64,000 bases of DNA from positions 379,563,348-379,627,347 of the forward strand of contig NC_064614.1 of NCBI RefSeq assembly GCF_023898315.1, written 5' to 3'. Shown one piece after another: positions 1 to 11,611 of this stretch. This DNA is from Schistocerca nitens (taxonomy: Eukaryota > Arthropoda > Insecta > Orthoptera > Acrididae). Under the pieces are notes generated by a model, which saw only the letters and a list, made by a program, of their open reading frames with translations, was not told where the DNA came from and made no database searches. A program made the position numbers and the translations under genes. Each line of letters begins with the position of its first letter. Position 1 is the stretch's first letter.

Positions 1-247
1 CAGCCTTGCGGATAAGATGCCTGTCTTCTCGACTGCTAGTGATACGAGGCCGTTGGGATCCAGCACGGCGTTCCGTATTACCTTCCTGAACCCACCGATT
101 CCATATTGTGCTAACAGTCATTCGATCTCGATCAACGCGAGCAGCAATGTCGCGAAAGGATAAACCGCAATCGCGAGAAGCTACAACCCGACCTTTATCA
201 AGGTGGGAAACGTGATGGTACGCATTTCTCCTCCTTATACGAGGCAT
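1..247 (-). pseudogene. Tc1/mariner-type transposase, N-terminal part, cut by window edge
   Basis: Read on the minus strand, an ATG at 247-245 opens a frame that runs without a stop to position 1. The first residues are MPRIRRRNAYHHVSHLDKGR, followed by a helix-turn-helix stretch with the motifs GLSFRDIAARVDRDR and IWNRWVQEGNTERR. This is the pattern of the DNA-binding N-terminus of Tc1-like transposases (paired HTH domains that recognise the terminal inverted repeats). The catalytic domain would lie left of the window, so intactness cannot be judged. No stop or frameshift is visible in the 82 codons present. The start was chosen because it is the only ATG before the HTH and is preceded by an AT-rich non-coding stretch. 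Confidence 0.75.
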
Positions 248-1609
248 CACAACGTTTCACCAGGCAACGCCAGTCAACTGTTGTTTGTGTATGAGAAATC
301 GGTTGGAAACTTTCCTCATGTCAGCACATTTTAGGTGTCGCCACCGGCGCCAACCTTGTGTGAATGCTCTGAAAAGCTAATAATTTGCACTCTGCATCTC
401 CTTCCTGTCGGTTAAATTTCGCGTCTGTAGCACGTCATCTTCGTGGTGTAGCAATTTTAATGGCCAGTAGTGTGTATACGCTACTTGTTTTTAACTTAAC
501 TAGTCGTGCTTACTGTCACTTTCATTTTATCTGTGTATACAGTCTTATGCCTACTTTTAAAGACACATGATGTGACAGAAAGGGACTCCTAGAGTCACTC
601 CTGCCACTGCCAACCCTCAAAAGGAGGACGAAGCTGGAAGCGATTTAGATTTTATGGACGGAGTTAAGGTCAATGTCACTTAAAAGCAATTTTCAGCCAA
701 CTTCATTTTCTATAACTTCTTGTCGCTATTTTAACTAAGATGCAATTTTCCTCCATTCTTTTTTCGTTTTCAAATCTTTTGTCGATGTTTTACTAAGATA
801 AAATTTGGGCTTATTTTAATTTCTACAAGATTCCTTGATGTCTAAAACAAAGGTTTACTTTTTTTAAACATGATGTTAAACATTCATTTTTGTTCTACTT
901 AATTTTATCTATTGTTTGCAGTGTTTCTTTTATGATTGTATTACTTTCGTAATAATAAGGAACAACTGCTCTCAGCCACAATTCGTTGTTTTATTAAAAT
1001 GCACGATACTTGTTCGAGAACTTTGACAGTCTACATCAACTTTACATTCCGTTTAATTCTTGAACTGGCAAGATCACATTGTTATACCACAAAATACCAC
1101 ATTATGAAATATGAGTTTATAAAACTATGATGAATCGAAAAGTAACTTACTGTTTCTAGTAGTAGATGTCTGATAACGTTAATGTACAAATACACACTTT
1201 CTATTAAACAGCACATTTGCAGGAACATTTTGACACAACATATTTTTGAACACAATTCAAAACAAGTCACAGAATTTCGACCGTGAAGATGCTGCATTTT
1301 TACAAATACACAGATATTACAGGTGTTACGTTATTATTTACCTAGCTGTCCTTAATAATACAGATATTTTAAAATGTGATAAATGTGCCTAATTTTATAA
1401 AATGGTTAGATTATTAAAATACTTGTTTCTGTAGAAAAAAAAATTAACTTTTAAAATTACTGAAAAAATTGTGACTGCTAAACTCTGTTCGTTCATGCAG
1501 TAGGTTTTCAGAAGCCTTTTCTTTATGTAACATTATTTCTAATTGCTCTAGCAGATCAAGTTTCTTATCATTTTTTCTGTGTGGAGTACAGTTAAGCCGT
1601 TACGGATGT
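248..1609. other. AT-rich non-coding stretch
   Basis: No convincing coding region. 248-370 may still belong to the 5' end of the Tc1-like element. The rest is AT-rich with only short chance ORFs. Confidence 0.5.
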
Positions 1610-1612
1610 CAC

Positions 1613-1924
1613 TTAGTCTGTGTCTGTTAAGGTACTTGTGATAGCTATTGCAGATTTGCCAAAGCGACTAAGTCTAAAGGCAACAATGTTTTCTTTGTAG
1701 CATGTATGGAAACTTCTTCCTGTTTTGCTTATGTAAAATGGAGGGCAGCTGTTGCACTGTAAATTATATACTCCACTATATACTGCACAATGGAAGCGTC
1801 CCAAGCGGCCAGCAAGCGACACTTCTGAATACGATATCGGATGAGTGCGAATACTAACGTTTATATTGATTTGTAAGATAGTTTTTACAATAATAAATGT
1901 ATGCAGTGCCATAAAAATCAGCAA
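1613..1924 (-). pseudogene. Penelope-like element, GIY-YIG endonuclease remnant
   Basis: The minus-strand frame contains SGVYNLQCNSCPPFYISKTG followed by RSFHTCYKENIVAF. This matches the order seen in the GIY-YIG endonuclease of Penelope-like retroelements: a GVY motif, a CxxC pair, an (F/Y)YIG-type motif, then TGRSF and a KEH-type motif. Here the second glycine of the YIG is a serine (YIS) and the KEH histidine is asparagine, so the nuclease is probably dead. The domain normally sits behind a reverse transcriptase; none is visible upstream (to the right) beyond about position 1930. It is a short, decayed 3' fragment. Confidence 0.65.
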
Positions 1925-2207
1925 TAACTAAAAAATTACACCATATTTGTGATTATTTAGTTTCCTAAGGACCCTGGGAGATACGAAACGAGACATTATA
2001 GGACAGGTAATTTACGATTCTTTTGTGACGTACACACATTTACTGAATAATGTCGTCTTCCTTTAATACCAAAAATTGCTAGTAAGCACCAGAAGACCTG
2101 AGCTTTTATAGAAAGACGTCGTATATTTATCCAACAAAGCAGAGTTCTGTTCGATACACGTTCAGCTAAATCAGTGAACGTGGAATCAAGGAAACTTGTA
2201 TGGAATG

Positions 2208-2409
2208 GCTCAAATGGTTCAAATGGCTCTGAGCACTATGGGACTCAACTGCTGTGGTCATCAGTCCCCTAGAACTTAGAACTACTTAAACCTAACTAAC
2301 CTAAGAACATCACACACATCCATGCCCGAGGCAGGATTCGAACCTGCGACCGTAGCAGTCGCACGGTTCCGGACTGCGCGCCTAGAACCGCGATACCACC
2401 GCGGCCGGC
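2208..2409 (-). mobile_element. tRNA-derived SINE, family 1, full length
   Basis: On the minus strand the element begins with GCCGGCCGCGGTGGTATCGC, carries a B-box-like GGTTCGAATCC at about 2336-2346, and continues into a body ending in AGCCATTTGAACCATTTGAG. These are RNA polymerase III internal promoter features of a tRNA-derived SINE. An exact 11-bp target duplication, TGTATGGAATG, flanks it at 2197-2207 and 2410-2420, which fixes both ends. A long chance ORF (2296-2532) crosses it and is not a gene. I recognise this repeat as the common locust SINE from memory of such sequences. Confidence 0.9.
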
Positions 2410-2420
2410 TGTATGGAATG

Positions 2421-2770
2421 TACTACCTACATTATTTGACGTATCAAATAGGCCCCCACAATCTAGCTTAAGGGAAAACCACATAGACGTTGTAAGAGGT
2501 CCGAGCAGATGTAATTTCGATGTATTGCTCATGCGCTGCCTGCGATATGCAAGGTCTCTGACCAGAGAGCAGTGTTGACTGCAGTAGGAACTGTGTAGCT
2601 GTAGCAGTAAGTTGTTGCTAGTCTGGAGTCTGCTCTGGTCTGGTCTGGTGTATCGTGTTGGCTGGCCCGGTCGCGGTGCAGCGATGCCGGAGCCTGAGTA
2701 TTATTGTATAAGGTAAAAAGCAGCCTCGCGCATATGTATTAATGTTATCTCAAGTCGCATGTAAATGTTT
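2421..2770 (+). promoter_or_regulatory. Probable 5' LTR (upstream part) of the Ty3/gypsy element
   Basis: This stretch has higher GC than its surroundings (around 2540-2700), a repeated TCTGGTCTGG word, and leads directly into the 659-bp repeat that precedes gag. By position it should hold the promoter-bearing part of the 5' long terminal repeat. I cannot define the LTR start: no TG...CA ends or target duplication are clear. There is no second copy of this part in the window, because the matching 3' repeat starts only at 2771-equivalent sequence. Confidence 0.35.
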
Positions 2771-3429
2771 TAAAACTCTCGTAATAATAATCTTCCTCAT
2801 AAAAAGTAACTTTTAACAACCATTCATTTCAATTTAAAGAATTTACTAATTTCTCCCATCCATGATCATCCCGATTATTGCAATAGAAAAATCAGTTGCT
2901 TCCTTTCATAAATGACACATAGGTCGGCCAGCCTTGCACAGAGCTGTGCCGGAAAAATCTATTGTAAGAGCAGATATATCCGGCGACTTCATTGAGGTAA
3001 GAATTTTTCCTTTTTTATTCAGAATGATCTTTCAGGGCCATGACGCAGCACTGCTGTCGTCCAAAATTTACCAGGTTAAATTCACAGTGAATTACTGAAA
3101 AGTCATAAGTGAGCGACAATTTAATTGAGAGGTTAGTTACATTGTTTTATTACCAGGTTACTGAATTTTTTTTTATTGGGACGTTACACTGAATGTGAAC
3201 GACATAATTATAATTTTTACTGTTGAGAGGTTTAGGAATTTTTCTGTTTTGAGGTTACGCTAAATGTGAATGAATTTTGAGCTTAGATTAAATCAGAAAT
3301 AATTTTGTGTGGAGGTTAATGAGAAAGAATTTTGTAGGGAGGTTACAAATGTGAAAGAATTTTGTGGGGAGGTTACACTAAATTAGAATTATATTCATAC
3401 TCATATTATTTATTATATTTTGTGGGGAG
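2771..3429 (+). repeat. 659-bp direct repeat, copy 1 (LTR-derived)
   Basis: Starts TAAAACTCTCGTAATAATAA and ends TTTTGTGGGGAG. It matches 13310-13968 at a constant offset of 10539 bases, so there is no net indel over the whole length and I saw no mismatch. The right part contains a short internal repeat built on GAATTTTGTGGGGAGGTTAC. Copy 1 runs straight into the gag reading frame without a visible primer binding site, whereas copy 2 continues GTTACAAGC at the same point. It is most likely LTR sequence whose edges are blurred by deletion or recombination. Confidence 0.8.
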
Positions 3430-5427
3430 TGAAAAAGCTGACTCGAATAATTTGACCGATAATACTAGCGACACTCAGTGTCTTAATGATAGTCCTCCAT
3501 TTACAGACAATCAGTGCGTACCGATCACTAGTAATGATTTTAATTCTAATGATGAACAAACAAATTCAATTATGTCCACAGTAAATGTAACAATTGATGA
3601 CGCGGCACGTTCCGATACAATGAACGCTGCGCAGTTTGACACACCCGGTTTGCAAAATTTGAATTGTGATCAGATAAATTTTTCTCACGAAGATGAACAA
3701 TGTAGTCAAAATACGTCAGATTTATTTGATTCGGAGGTAGTGACTTACAATGCATATCCGTTAGCAAACATTTTCAAGAATCAGAGGATGACCTAATGGT
3801 TACACAAAACGTGACAAATGCACATACACCATCACACAGCACAGAAAATACAGCAGCTAATTTTGGCATGGATCAAGTTATGGCATTATTACTACAACTC
3901 AATGAAAAATACGACAACCAGCACAAACAACTTAATGAGTATTGTAAACAACTAAATGAAAAACTAGACAACAATTCCAAACAGTCGAATGATAAGCAAG
4001 ATAAGAATTTCAAACAACTTAATGAACAGAACAAACAACTTAGTGAACAGATTACAGTCGTTGCCGCGCAATGTCATGATATTAAAGAACAATTACGTGA
4101 GGGAATTAAGGCTTGTGCTAGGAACAGTAGTAAAGAAATTAGATCTGTGGCTCAAGAATTAAGTAATACACATGCAGCCACGACTATATTACTTAGATAT
4201 GAAATGAGTGCAGTCGCTAAACAATGTTCTGAAAACGCAACACAGTTACGCGACGACTTTAAATTAATGTCAGCAGAACTTTCACGCACACTGGATGCAA
4301 AAGTAGACGCGAAATTTGACCAAAAGAACAGCCAAATTGACGAACGTTTTAATTACCACCTACAAAACAGTGAAACGCGTTACAGTAAATTTATACAGGA
4401 ACAGAATAAAGTAAAGCAACATGTCATGGAAGCAATTTCTGCACAAAGACATGAAGATAAGCGTAAATTGTTTACGAAAGAAAAAACATACGTAGACAAC
4501 AATATTGCTACAGTATCAAACGAAATCAAACAGTTGAACACCGAATTGCATGATGAAATCTCCGATCTTAAAACAAAAACAGACACACACACATTAGACT
4601 TTCAGACAATGACCAACAGACTTGAAAAGTTGGAACTAATACAGGATCCCGATGCCATCAAAGCAGACGTTAAGAAACTGAACAAAACCACACGTAAAAT
4701 ACTAAAACAACTTAATGCTTGTGATACTAAAAACGACGATCACGTAAAAGCACTGACTGAAAAATATGATGAATTGGCCAGTCGTATTGACGTTATCGAA
4801 AGTAATAATGACACCAAATGAGACGATACGTCACCAGTTTCGCTTAATCAAATACCCGAATTCCAAAATTTACAGCAGACGATCAGTGAGATAGGTTCGT
4901 CCAATAATACATTACGTAGAAAATTGTCATCTTTACAGCACGAAGTGACGGACATGAAAAATATTTCAGCCTTTAACACATCACAGCATACGCCACTTTC
5001 CGAACATTTGTCAGACTCACACAGCCAGTATAATTTAGGTAATTTACAGAGAGTACGTGAGTTAGATTCCGAACAGTCACAGACAAACAGATTAACATAC
5101 AATCCTGAACCTGTTCGGACATTCAGAGATGATAATTTTGATTACAAGCACTTCCTATCAGTAAAAAAATTTAAGGTACTTAATAATGACAGAACACAGA
5201 ATCACGCTTTGGACTGGATACGACAATTTGCTTTTGTATTTTCTCCAGCTTGGCCTGTAACGCAGAAACTAGCATTGGACTAGATACAACAATTTGTTTT
5301 TGAATTTTCACCGGCATTGCCTGTAACGCAGAAACTAAAATTTATTTGCAGCGCGTAATTGACCTCAGGGGATTCATTACACTTCGATGAATATGTGCCG
5401 TAGCGTGCACAGGGCCCCAAGCCGTAG
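3430..5427 (+). pseudogene. gag (capsid precursor), broken
   Basis: An acidic N-terminal segment (ORF to 3796) shifts frame near 3765 into the frame of 3796-4821. That 341-residue stretch has repeated KQLNE/LNEK heptad-like words around residues 35-80, a strong coiled-coil signature expected of a self-assembling Gag. The same frame continues past an in-frame TGA at 4819-4821 for 153 more codons, carrying HALDWIRQFAFVFSPAWPV, then meets a TAG at 5281. A 66-bp in-frame tandem duplication and a SINE insertion follow. The first 60 bases of the 3362 ORF lie in the repeat and are probably not translated. Lesions: one shift, two stops, one SINE. The function (particle formation) is inferred from position and composition, not from a recognised domain. 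Confidence 0.65.
5211..5342 (+). repeat. 66-bp tandem duplication inside gag
   Basis: 5211-5276 and 5277-5342 are two diverged copies of the same 66-bp unit, exactly 22 codons. Copy 1 reads DWIRQFAFVFSPAWPVTQKL and copy 2 reads D, stop, IQQFVFEFSPALPVTQKL: the TGG of the first copy is TAG in the second. Confidence 0.9.
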
Positions 5428-5670
5428 ACCGAGCGAGGTGGAGCAGTGGTTAGACACTGGACTCGCATTCGGGAGGACGACGGTTCAATCCCGCGTCCGG
5501 CCATCCTGATTTAGGTTTTCCGTGATTTCCCTAAATCACTCCAGGCAAATGCCGGGATGGTTCCTCTGAAAGGGCACGGCCGACTTCCTTCCCCATCCTT
5601 CCCTAATCCGATGAGACCGATGACCACGCTGTCTGGTCTCCTTCCCCAAAACCAACCAACCAACCAACCC
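5428..5670 (+). mobile_element. tRNA-derived SINE, family 2, inserted in gag
   Basis: Begins ACCGAGCGAGGTGGAGCAGT (A-box region), has the B-box-like GGTTCAATCCC about 55 bases on, and ends in a run of CCAA units (ACCAACCAACCAACC). A 9-bp target duplication AAGCCGTAG is exact at 5419-5427 and 5671-5679; it could be read as up to 12 bp because the preceding bases are also C-rich. The insertion lies in the gag reading frame. A second copy of the same family is at 20616-20853. Confidence 0.9.
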
Positions 5671-5679
5671 AAGCCGTAG

Positions 5680-6346
5680 TAGTGCTATTTCATCTTTAGT
5701 TTTCTGCACTGCTGCCTTCTCTTCTACTATCCTTTATATCTATCAAAACAACTCTTCAACTATCGATCTATTTAGGATTACGTATGAGTAAAGAAAAGCT
5801 GATACGACAAGTTTTACCTGAAAGTGACAGTTATTATACGCTCCAGGAATGACAACCACCAGAACTTTAATAACAGACAAAATTTTAATTATCAGTATCG
5901 TCAAAATTATTAGCAACAGGAACAATAGAGGTTTTTCCGAACAACAGCAACAAAACCAGCCGGTTAGCATAACTAACCAACAATGTAATGTGCAAGGTCA
6001 ACCAAGCTTTAATGTTTCGCCGCCTACACGTATAGCGTCGGCTCCGCCAAATAGTAACGCACAGCAACAAGGAAATAACTACGTACAGAAAACACATCAT
6101 TTCAACTCTTATCGCAACGCGCCGTATACAAATGACTATCATGACAGACGTAAAAGTAATGAGCACAATTTTCAGCGTACGTTTAATAACAGTCGGTCTT
6201 ACCAGCAACAGAATCATCCGCAACAACAGATTACCATGAATGAACCAGATAGTAGATATCATCCCGAACGTAATACGTCAGGAAGAAATAACAGAACAGT
6301 ACAAATAGCTGAAATGCCACAGCATCCTCAGACAGAATTTGACTAG
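5680..6346 (+). pseudogene. gag 3' part, nucleocapsid-like Q/N-rich region
   Basis: After the SINE, a short piece containing LIRQVLPESDSYYTLQE resembles the end of a capsid domain, then the frame shifts into a 165-codon ORF (5849-6346). Its last 130 residues are rich in Gln, Asn, Arg and His and contain no CCHC zinc knuckle, although Ty3/gypsy nucleocapsids often have one. A basic, disordered RNA-binding tail is the likely role. The ORF stops at 6344-6346, 6 bases before the start assigned to pol, and pol lies in the same frame, so pol expression would need stop suppression or an original sense codon at this TAG. Confidence 0.5.
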
Positions 6347-6351
6347 ATACA

Positions 6352-8535
6352 GTGCAGAATGAATCTTCCAGCAACGTAAGCAATACTTTTGACACAGAGA
6401 ATCTTGTTCACGAAAATGTTATTACTTTTGACGACATCCGAGACACTCTTTTGCAGGAAAAACCAGTTATTCAAAAAACCATTTCACACCCTGTCATTGA
6501 AGTAAAGGTTGGATCATCCAAATTTTCAGCAGTAATCGATTCTGGATCACCTATGTCAGTTATAAATGAGGAAACTTTCAACGAATGTAACAAAGAGAAT
6601 ACCTATCGTACGTTATCATTAGGCAAAACTAAAGTAAAAGGAGCAGTATCTGCTAAAGGAGTAGATGTAAAATTACAGACACACTTATCGTTTTGTATTG
6701 CAGGTCATACGTTTCACTCAAATTTTTGGATTGTTCCCTTATTGACAACAGACGTTATTTTAGGTACGAATTTTCTGGTACAACACGACGCAATTATTGA
6801 CTTTCAAAATTCCCATTTAATGTTAAAGGATGAAAATGTACAACTGGCATTAGAATTTCAGCACTCTTTATCTGCAGAAGAACAAACAATTAATCGGACA
6901 GAAGTCATTTCTGCATCACGTAACACGGACTGTCATTCCACATTGTTCACAGATACGTATGTTCACAACTATTATACACCAGACGAAGCCGACCATGACG
7001 TTATGCAGATGATTTCTGATAAAGTTAAACAGAGCAGTGCAAATACAGACGACGAACGCACTCAACTACACAAAATTCTTTTACAGCAAGCTCCAGTTTT
7101 TGACAACGTCCCTGGTACTATGTCCGGTTTTATGTATGAATTTCAAGTTAAACAGCACGACACATTTAAAACCAAACATTATCCCATTCCGTATATTCAC
7201 AGAGAACAAGTTAAGAAAGAATTGCAAGCTATGCTTGACCAAGGAATTATTGAACCGGCAGCTAGTCCGTACATAAACCCGCTCCATATTGTTAAGAAAA
7301 AGGATGGTTCACTTCGCCTCGTACTTGATTCGCGTCACATCAATGGCATTACTATTAATGAAACAGATCGCCCTCAAACACTAGAAAAACTTCTACAGAA
7401 ATTTCATGGTACTGCTATTTATTCCACGTTAGATTTGAAATCGGGATTTTGGCAAATTCAGCTCCATCCGAACTGCAGAAAGTACACAGCTTTTCTCTGT
7501 TATGGTGACTGTTATCAATTTTGTAAATTACCGTTCGGTTTAACTATTTCTTCAGCAGCATTTATTCGCGGTTTGAATACTATACTTCCGACAGAATTAA
7601 AAGACAGAATCACAACGTATGTAGACGACATTCTTATTGCAGAAGCTAACTGGTCTGAACATAATCTGATTCTGGAACAACTGTTGCAAACTTTTCGTGC
7701 ACAAGGACTCACAGTTAATCTTAGCAAATCGCACTTTGGCAAAACTTCTATAAAATTTCTTGGACATGTAATTTCAGCAGAAGGCATTGCGCCTGACACG
7801 GAAAAACTTCAACCTTTACGTGACATTACTGTACCTACGACGAAGAAACAACTACGCAGCTTTTTGGGTTTAATTAACTTTTTCCGTAAATTTATTCATT
7901 ACTCTGCTTTAGACACCCCTAGAGTATGTCAATTGACGGGTAAAAACACTATTTGGTCCTGGGATAGCCAAGCACATTCTGAATTTGTCAATCTGAAACA
8001 AGCTTTGTTGAATGCACCACTTTTATCACATCCAGATCTTACTAGAAATTTTTCCATTGCCACCGACAGTTCTAACACCGCTTTACGCGTACACATTTTT
8101 CAGGAAATTGAAGATGATAGTTCTACAGTAATTAAAAACATCGCCTTTGCGAGTCGCATTCTGTCCCCAGCTGAACGCAATTATTCTGTTACAGAACTTG
8201 AAACATTATGTGTTGTATGGGCATTTACGAGATTTAGGCATTTTCTTTATGGAAGACATACGACCGTTTACACAGATCACAGAGCGATCCAGTTTTTACT
8301 GTCCACAAAATTTACACATGACAGATTAAGCAGATGGAAACTTTACTTACAGGAATTTAATTTTACAATTGTTCACATTCCCGGTACGCAAAATATTGTA
8401 GCAGACGCACTACCCGTTCTCTCAGCAACAATCAGCAAGACATCGCAACCAACTTCTGCAAAGCAAATTTCAGCGTCATGTACATTCAACAAGTTGCATT
8501 TGAAAACTTCATTTCGGCATCATTACGAGATATAG
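6352..8535 (+). CDS. Ty3/gypsy pol: protease, reverse transcriptase, RNase H
   Basis: A 727-codon open frame. Aspartic protease: VIDSGSPMS with catalytic Asp at residue 63 and ILGTNFL at 136-142. Reverse transcriptase: the approach motif RLVLDSRHIN, then STLDLKSGFWQIQL at about 357-370 with the first metal-binding Asp, LPFGL, and the catalytic YVDD at 423-426. RNase H: ATDSSNT near 570-576, a TELETL Glu near 617 and VYTDHRA near 639. The sequence ends in a frameshifted tail after DAL (normally followed by SRL), and the reading resumes in another frame for integrase. The enzyme copies element RNA into DNA in a cytoplasmic particle. The first codon listed follows the gag stop; no strong ATG context is evident, and in the family this is made as a Gag-Pol fusion. 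RNase H has ALRVH where a glycine-rich segment is usual, so activity is doubtful. Confidence 0.9.
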   Translation: MQNESSSNVSNTFDTENLVHENVITFDDIRDTLLQEKPVIQKTISHPVIEVKVGSSKFSAVIDSGSPMSVINEETFNECNKENTYRTLSLGKTKVKGAVSAKGVDVKLQTHLSFCIAGHTFHSNFWIVPLLTTDVILGTNFLVQHDAIIDFQNSHLMLKDENVQLALEFQHSLSAEEQTINRTEVISASRNTDCHSTLFTDTYVHNYYTPDEADHDVMQMISDKVKQSSANTDDERTQLHKILLQQAPVFDNVPGTMSGFMYEFQVKQHDTFKTKHYPIPYIHREQVKKELQAMLDQGIIEPAASPYINPLHIVKKKDGSLRLVLDSRHINGITINETDRPQTLEKLLQKFHGTAIYSTLDLKSGFWQIQLHPNCRKYTAFLCYGDCYQFCKLPFGLTISSAAFIRGLNTILPTELKDRITTYVDDILIAEANWSEHNLILEQLLQTFRAQGLTVNLSKSHFGKTSIKFLGHVISAEGIAPDTEKLQPLRDITVPTTKKQLRSFLGLINFFRKFIHYSALDTPRVCQLTGKNTIWSWDSQAHSEFVNLKQALLNAPLLSHPDLTRNFSIATDSSNTALRVHIFQEIEDDSSTVIKNIAFASRILSPAERNYSVTELETLCVVWAFTRFRHFLYGRHTTVYTDHRAIQFLLSTKFTHDRLSRWKLYLQEFNFTIVHIPGTQNIVADALPVLSATISKTSQPTSAKQISASCTFNKLHLKTSFRHHYEI

Positions 8536-8537
8536 CA

Positions 8538-9713
8538 CAGGAGCAGAGCAAAGACAACGTATGGAAAGAAATTTAGCAAGATAGGAATAATGTTACCATT
8601 AGAAACCATTACACTGTACGCAATAGCATTCTGTTTCGCCGCTCTCACCCTGACAGCAACAACTGGTTATTATGTATTCCTGACGAGCTTGTTAACAAAT
8701 TAATTTGGTATACTCATTTAAGTTACGCACATTAGGGAGCCAGAAAATGTTTTCTTATACTGAGACAGAACTGTTATTTTGCGAACATGGAGAAACGTAT
8801 TCGACGAGTTTTAGCGTTATGTAAAATCTGCCAGAAAGCTAAGTCAGACACGACTTAGCATATTCCTCCGTTACATCCCATTGTACCTGTTACATTGAGA
8901 CACATGGTCGCTGTAGACATTTTTGGTCCGATTCCCAGAACTAATAGAGATTTTTGTTACATCTTTTTCGCTGTTGAACTCACTTCGAAATTTGTAACCT
9001 TCACACCGTTACGCAAAGCTACTGCTAAATCTGTTTCGAAAGCATTTGTAAAACATTTTCTATTTCATGTAGGGCATGTATTGAAAGTAATATCCGACAA
9101 TGAACCACAGTTTCGATCTGCTGAATGGACACGTATGTTACGAACAAGAAACATTTCTCCGATCTATATATCCAAGTATCACGCTTCTTCGAACCCTTGT
9201 GAACGACTAATGAAAGAAATTGGTAAACTATGTAGAATATACTGCCATAAAAAACATATTGATTGGGATACACACATACTGTCATTCCAGGATGTAATTA
9301 ACTCAATACCAAATGAATCTACTATGCTATCTCCGACTGTTATACTGAAAAATGTTGAACCACCTAACAAAATTAAAGAACTAGTATCTTTTCCTACATG
9401 TCGTCGACTACGCCACCATTAAATAATTGACATTGCACTCAACAACATCAAACGTGCCGGAGAGCGCCGGAGAAGACAGCAAAAACAGGTTTGTACACGC
9501 CGTGACTTTCACATTGGACAGAAGATATTAGTACGCACACATTATTTATCCAATAGAGGAAAGAGTAGATGCAGTAAATTTGAGCTTCTATACGCAGGTC
9601 CATACAGAATTCGCAGCATTCCTCACCCCAATGTAGTACACGTCGAAACTCTGAGAACCAGAAAAAGCAAAGGCAATCACCATGTCTCCAATATTAAACC
9701 CTTTATTGACTGA
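8538..9713 (+). pseudogene. Ty3/gypsy integrase, four in-frame stops
   Basis: The frame differs from pol by one base; the switch lies near 8455-8535. In this frame there are TAG codons at 8574, 8733 and 8856 and a TAA at 9420, ending at TGA 9711-9713. An HHCC zinc finger can be read around THLSYAH and CKICQKAK. The DDE core has Asp in AVDIFGP (8916-8918), Asp in ISDNEPQF (9096-9098) and Glu in NPCERLMKEI (9201-9203), with the last two 35 codons apart. The tail has a GPYRI motif typical of the integrase C-terminal domain. Integrase would join element DNA to the chromosome in the nucleus; this copy cannot make a full-length protein. Confidence 0.85.
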
Positions 9714-10478
9714 ACATACTTTATGATTTGTCACACTGTAATGCCATTTACAGATATTTATATGAACACTTACTGATGATTATCATACTTTTTCTTGGCA
9801 AGTGCCCGGCAAGGTAAGATTAGCAGGTCGCTTTTCTTGTCGTTACACATCAGACCGTGCACATTTTTCCATTTTTCGTGTATGTATGATTGTTTTCCTG
9901 TCTTGTTTGTATGCACTACGAAATCTTTAAGATGACTTTGACATTTTGCCTTATGATATCTCAATATCTTGACTATTCTACACTTTTGGCTACTGCATTA
10001 TGAGACTATGTGTACATTTTTGCACCTGAACACTCTCTATGTTTTTGACATAATGCGTTTTCTGTCATGCTATGCTGTATGCTTAATTATATCACTAGAA
10101 ACCAGTTTTTATTTAATGGGTATATGATTTAAATGCAAGATATTAATCCTTATTCATCATTTTCAGAAAGCAATAACGTGTAAAAGCAATAACTTAAACA
10201 AACCACAGTGGATTACTATGAAATGGGAATTTCACCTTCGGAATGAACGAAATAAAATGCAATACCTCGTCATGAAGAGTAAATGGATCAAAATTAACAA
10301 GCATTAACAAGAATATACTATACACATCGTATGATAGCAGTCTTAACAATTTTTTTTCTTTCAGAATACGAGGCGATTGATGCAGGCTGTCAGACAGAAC
10401 TAGACATCTTAGTTTTAGTGATGAAATATGCTAGAAATAAGGAACTCTACACTATGAATAGTTGTATGAAGTAAATGG

Positions 10479-10640
10479 TAATATGAATAATGAAGTGTTT
10501 TTTTTGCAGATGATAATAAATGGTGAATAGTTATATGAAGAATATGCTAATATGAATAATGAGGTTTTTCTTTGCAGGTGATGATAGTAATGAAGTTACC
10601 GTAATATGAATAATGAAGTTTTTCTTTGCAGATGAGAATA
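10479..10640 (+). repeat. Three short repeats, each with a splice-acceptor-like end
   Basis: TAATATGAATAATGA begins at 10479, 10548 and 10602 (second copy with G for the last A context), each followed by a T-rich run, then TTTGCAG and an ATGA/GTGATGA word. Spacings are 69 and 54 bases. The T-run plus CAG is the shape of a 3' splice site, but this may simply be a property of the repeat. Confidence 0.65.
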
Positions 10641-11611
10641 ATGATGAAGTTTATATATTTACTGTTAGTTAAGAAATGCTATGTAGTTATTTAAGTATTT
10701 GTTGCAGTTCGTTTTGACAGTATGTCTTATATCACATGGTATAATGACTGAATGTTTTGGAAAGGATAGCTAGAGTACATACATATTGAGTACACGTTTC
10801 ATTACCTGTTAATTCGAAGTTCACTACTTTTCAGCATAATATTCGTTTCTTCTTTCAGCTGAATAATCCATTTTGTATTTTTTCCAGGAGAAGCTATTCA
10901 TGAAATTAATGTGCTGCAGTTAGTTATTAAACCTGTTCTAATACTTGCATTTTTTACCTATTTGTGTGTGTCATTCATGAATGTGATCACATATACTCTA
11001 CTTGTTCATAACCTTGCTACAGCTGACTCATGACGAATGACGTTACTAATCCTTATTTGCAGCAATAAGTCAAAAGCAAATATTTTCATGCCCCAGCAAT
11101 TAATTATCGATCCCAACGCAATGCATTGCTAGCACAAAAAAAATGTATTACCAGTCCCAAATAATGCTACTAGTTTAAGAGATACTTATAGTACTAAATA
11201 TAATGCAGATTTGTCAGATGTATTCAATCCATTATATCTATGTATTATTGGACCATGGACCTTGAGTAATAGTTGCAGTAGGTTGCATTTTGGATGTGTC
11301 CTATGTCACATGAATGATGAGTTCTGAGTAGTGCTGAATGATGTTTTGTAATAGTGCATAAATGCTATGCCAATTATTTCTGTAAATAATATTTTTGTTA
11401 TACTCTAAAAATGTTATGCCAATAATTACCTCTCATTTTGAATGATGACTTCTGAATAATACTGAATAATGTTTTATAAAACTATACGAATACTTTGTAA
11501 CTGGCCAATGAATGCCACTGTTTCGTATATTTTAAATTTGTCTTATGTCACTCACCTGCTATTATATATGAATACCAGTAGCTTGATGCTACACTCATTA
11601 ACTCTTGTTTT

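Noticed and set aside
2296-2532. 78-codon minus-strand ORF
   Set aside because: Spans a SINE and its flank; not conserved coding.
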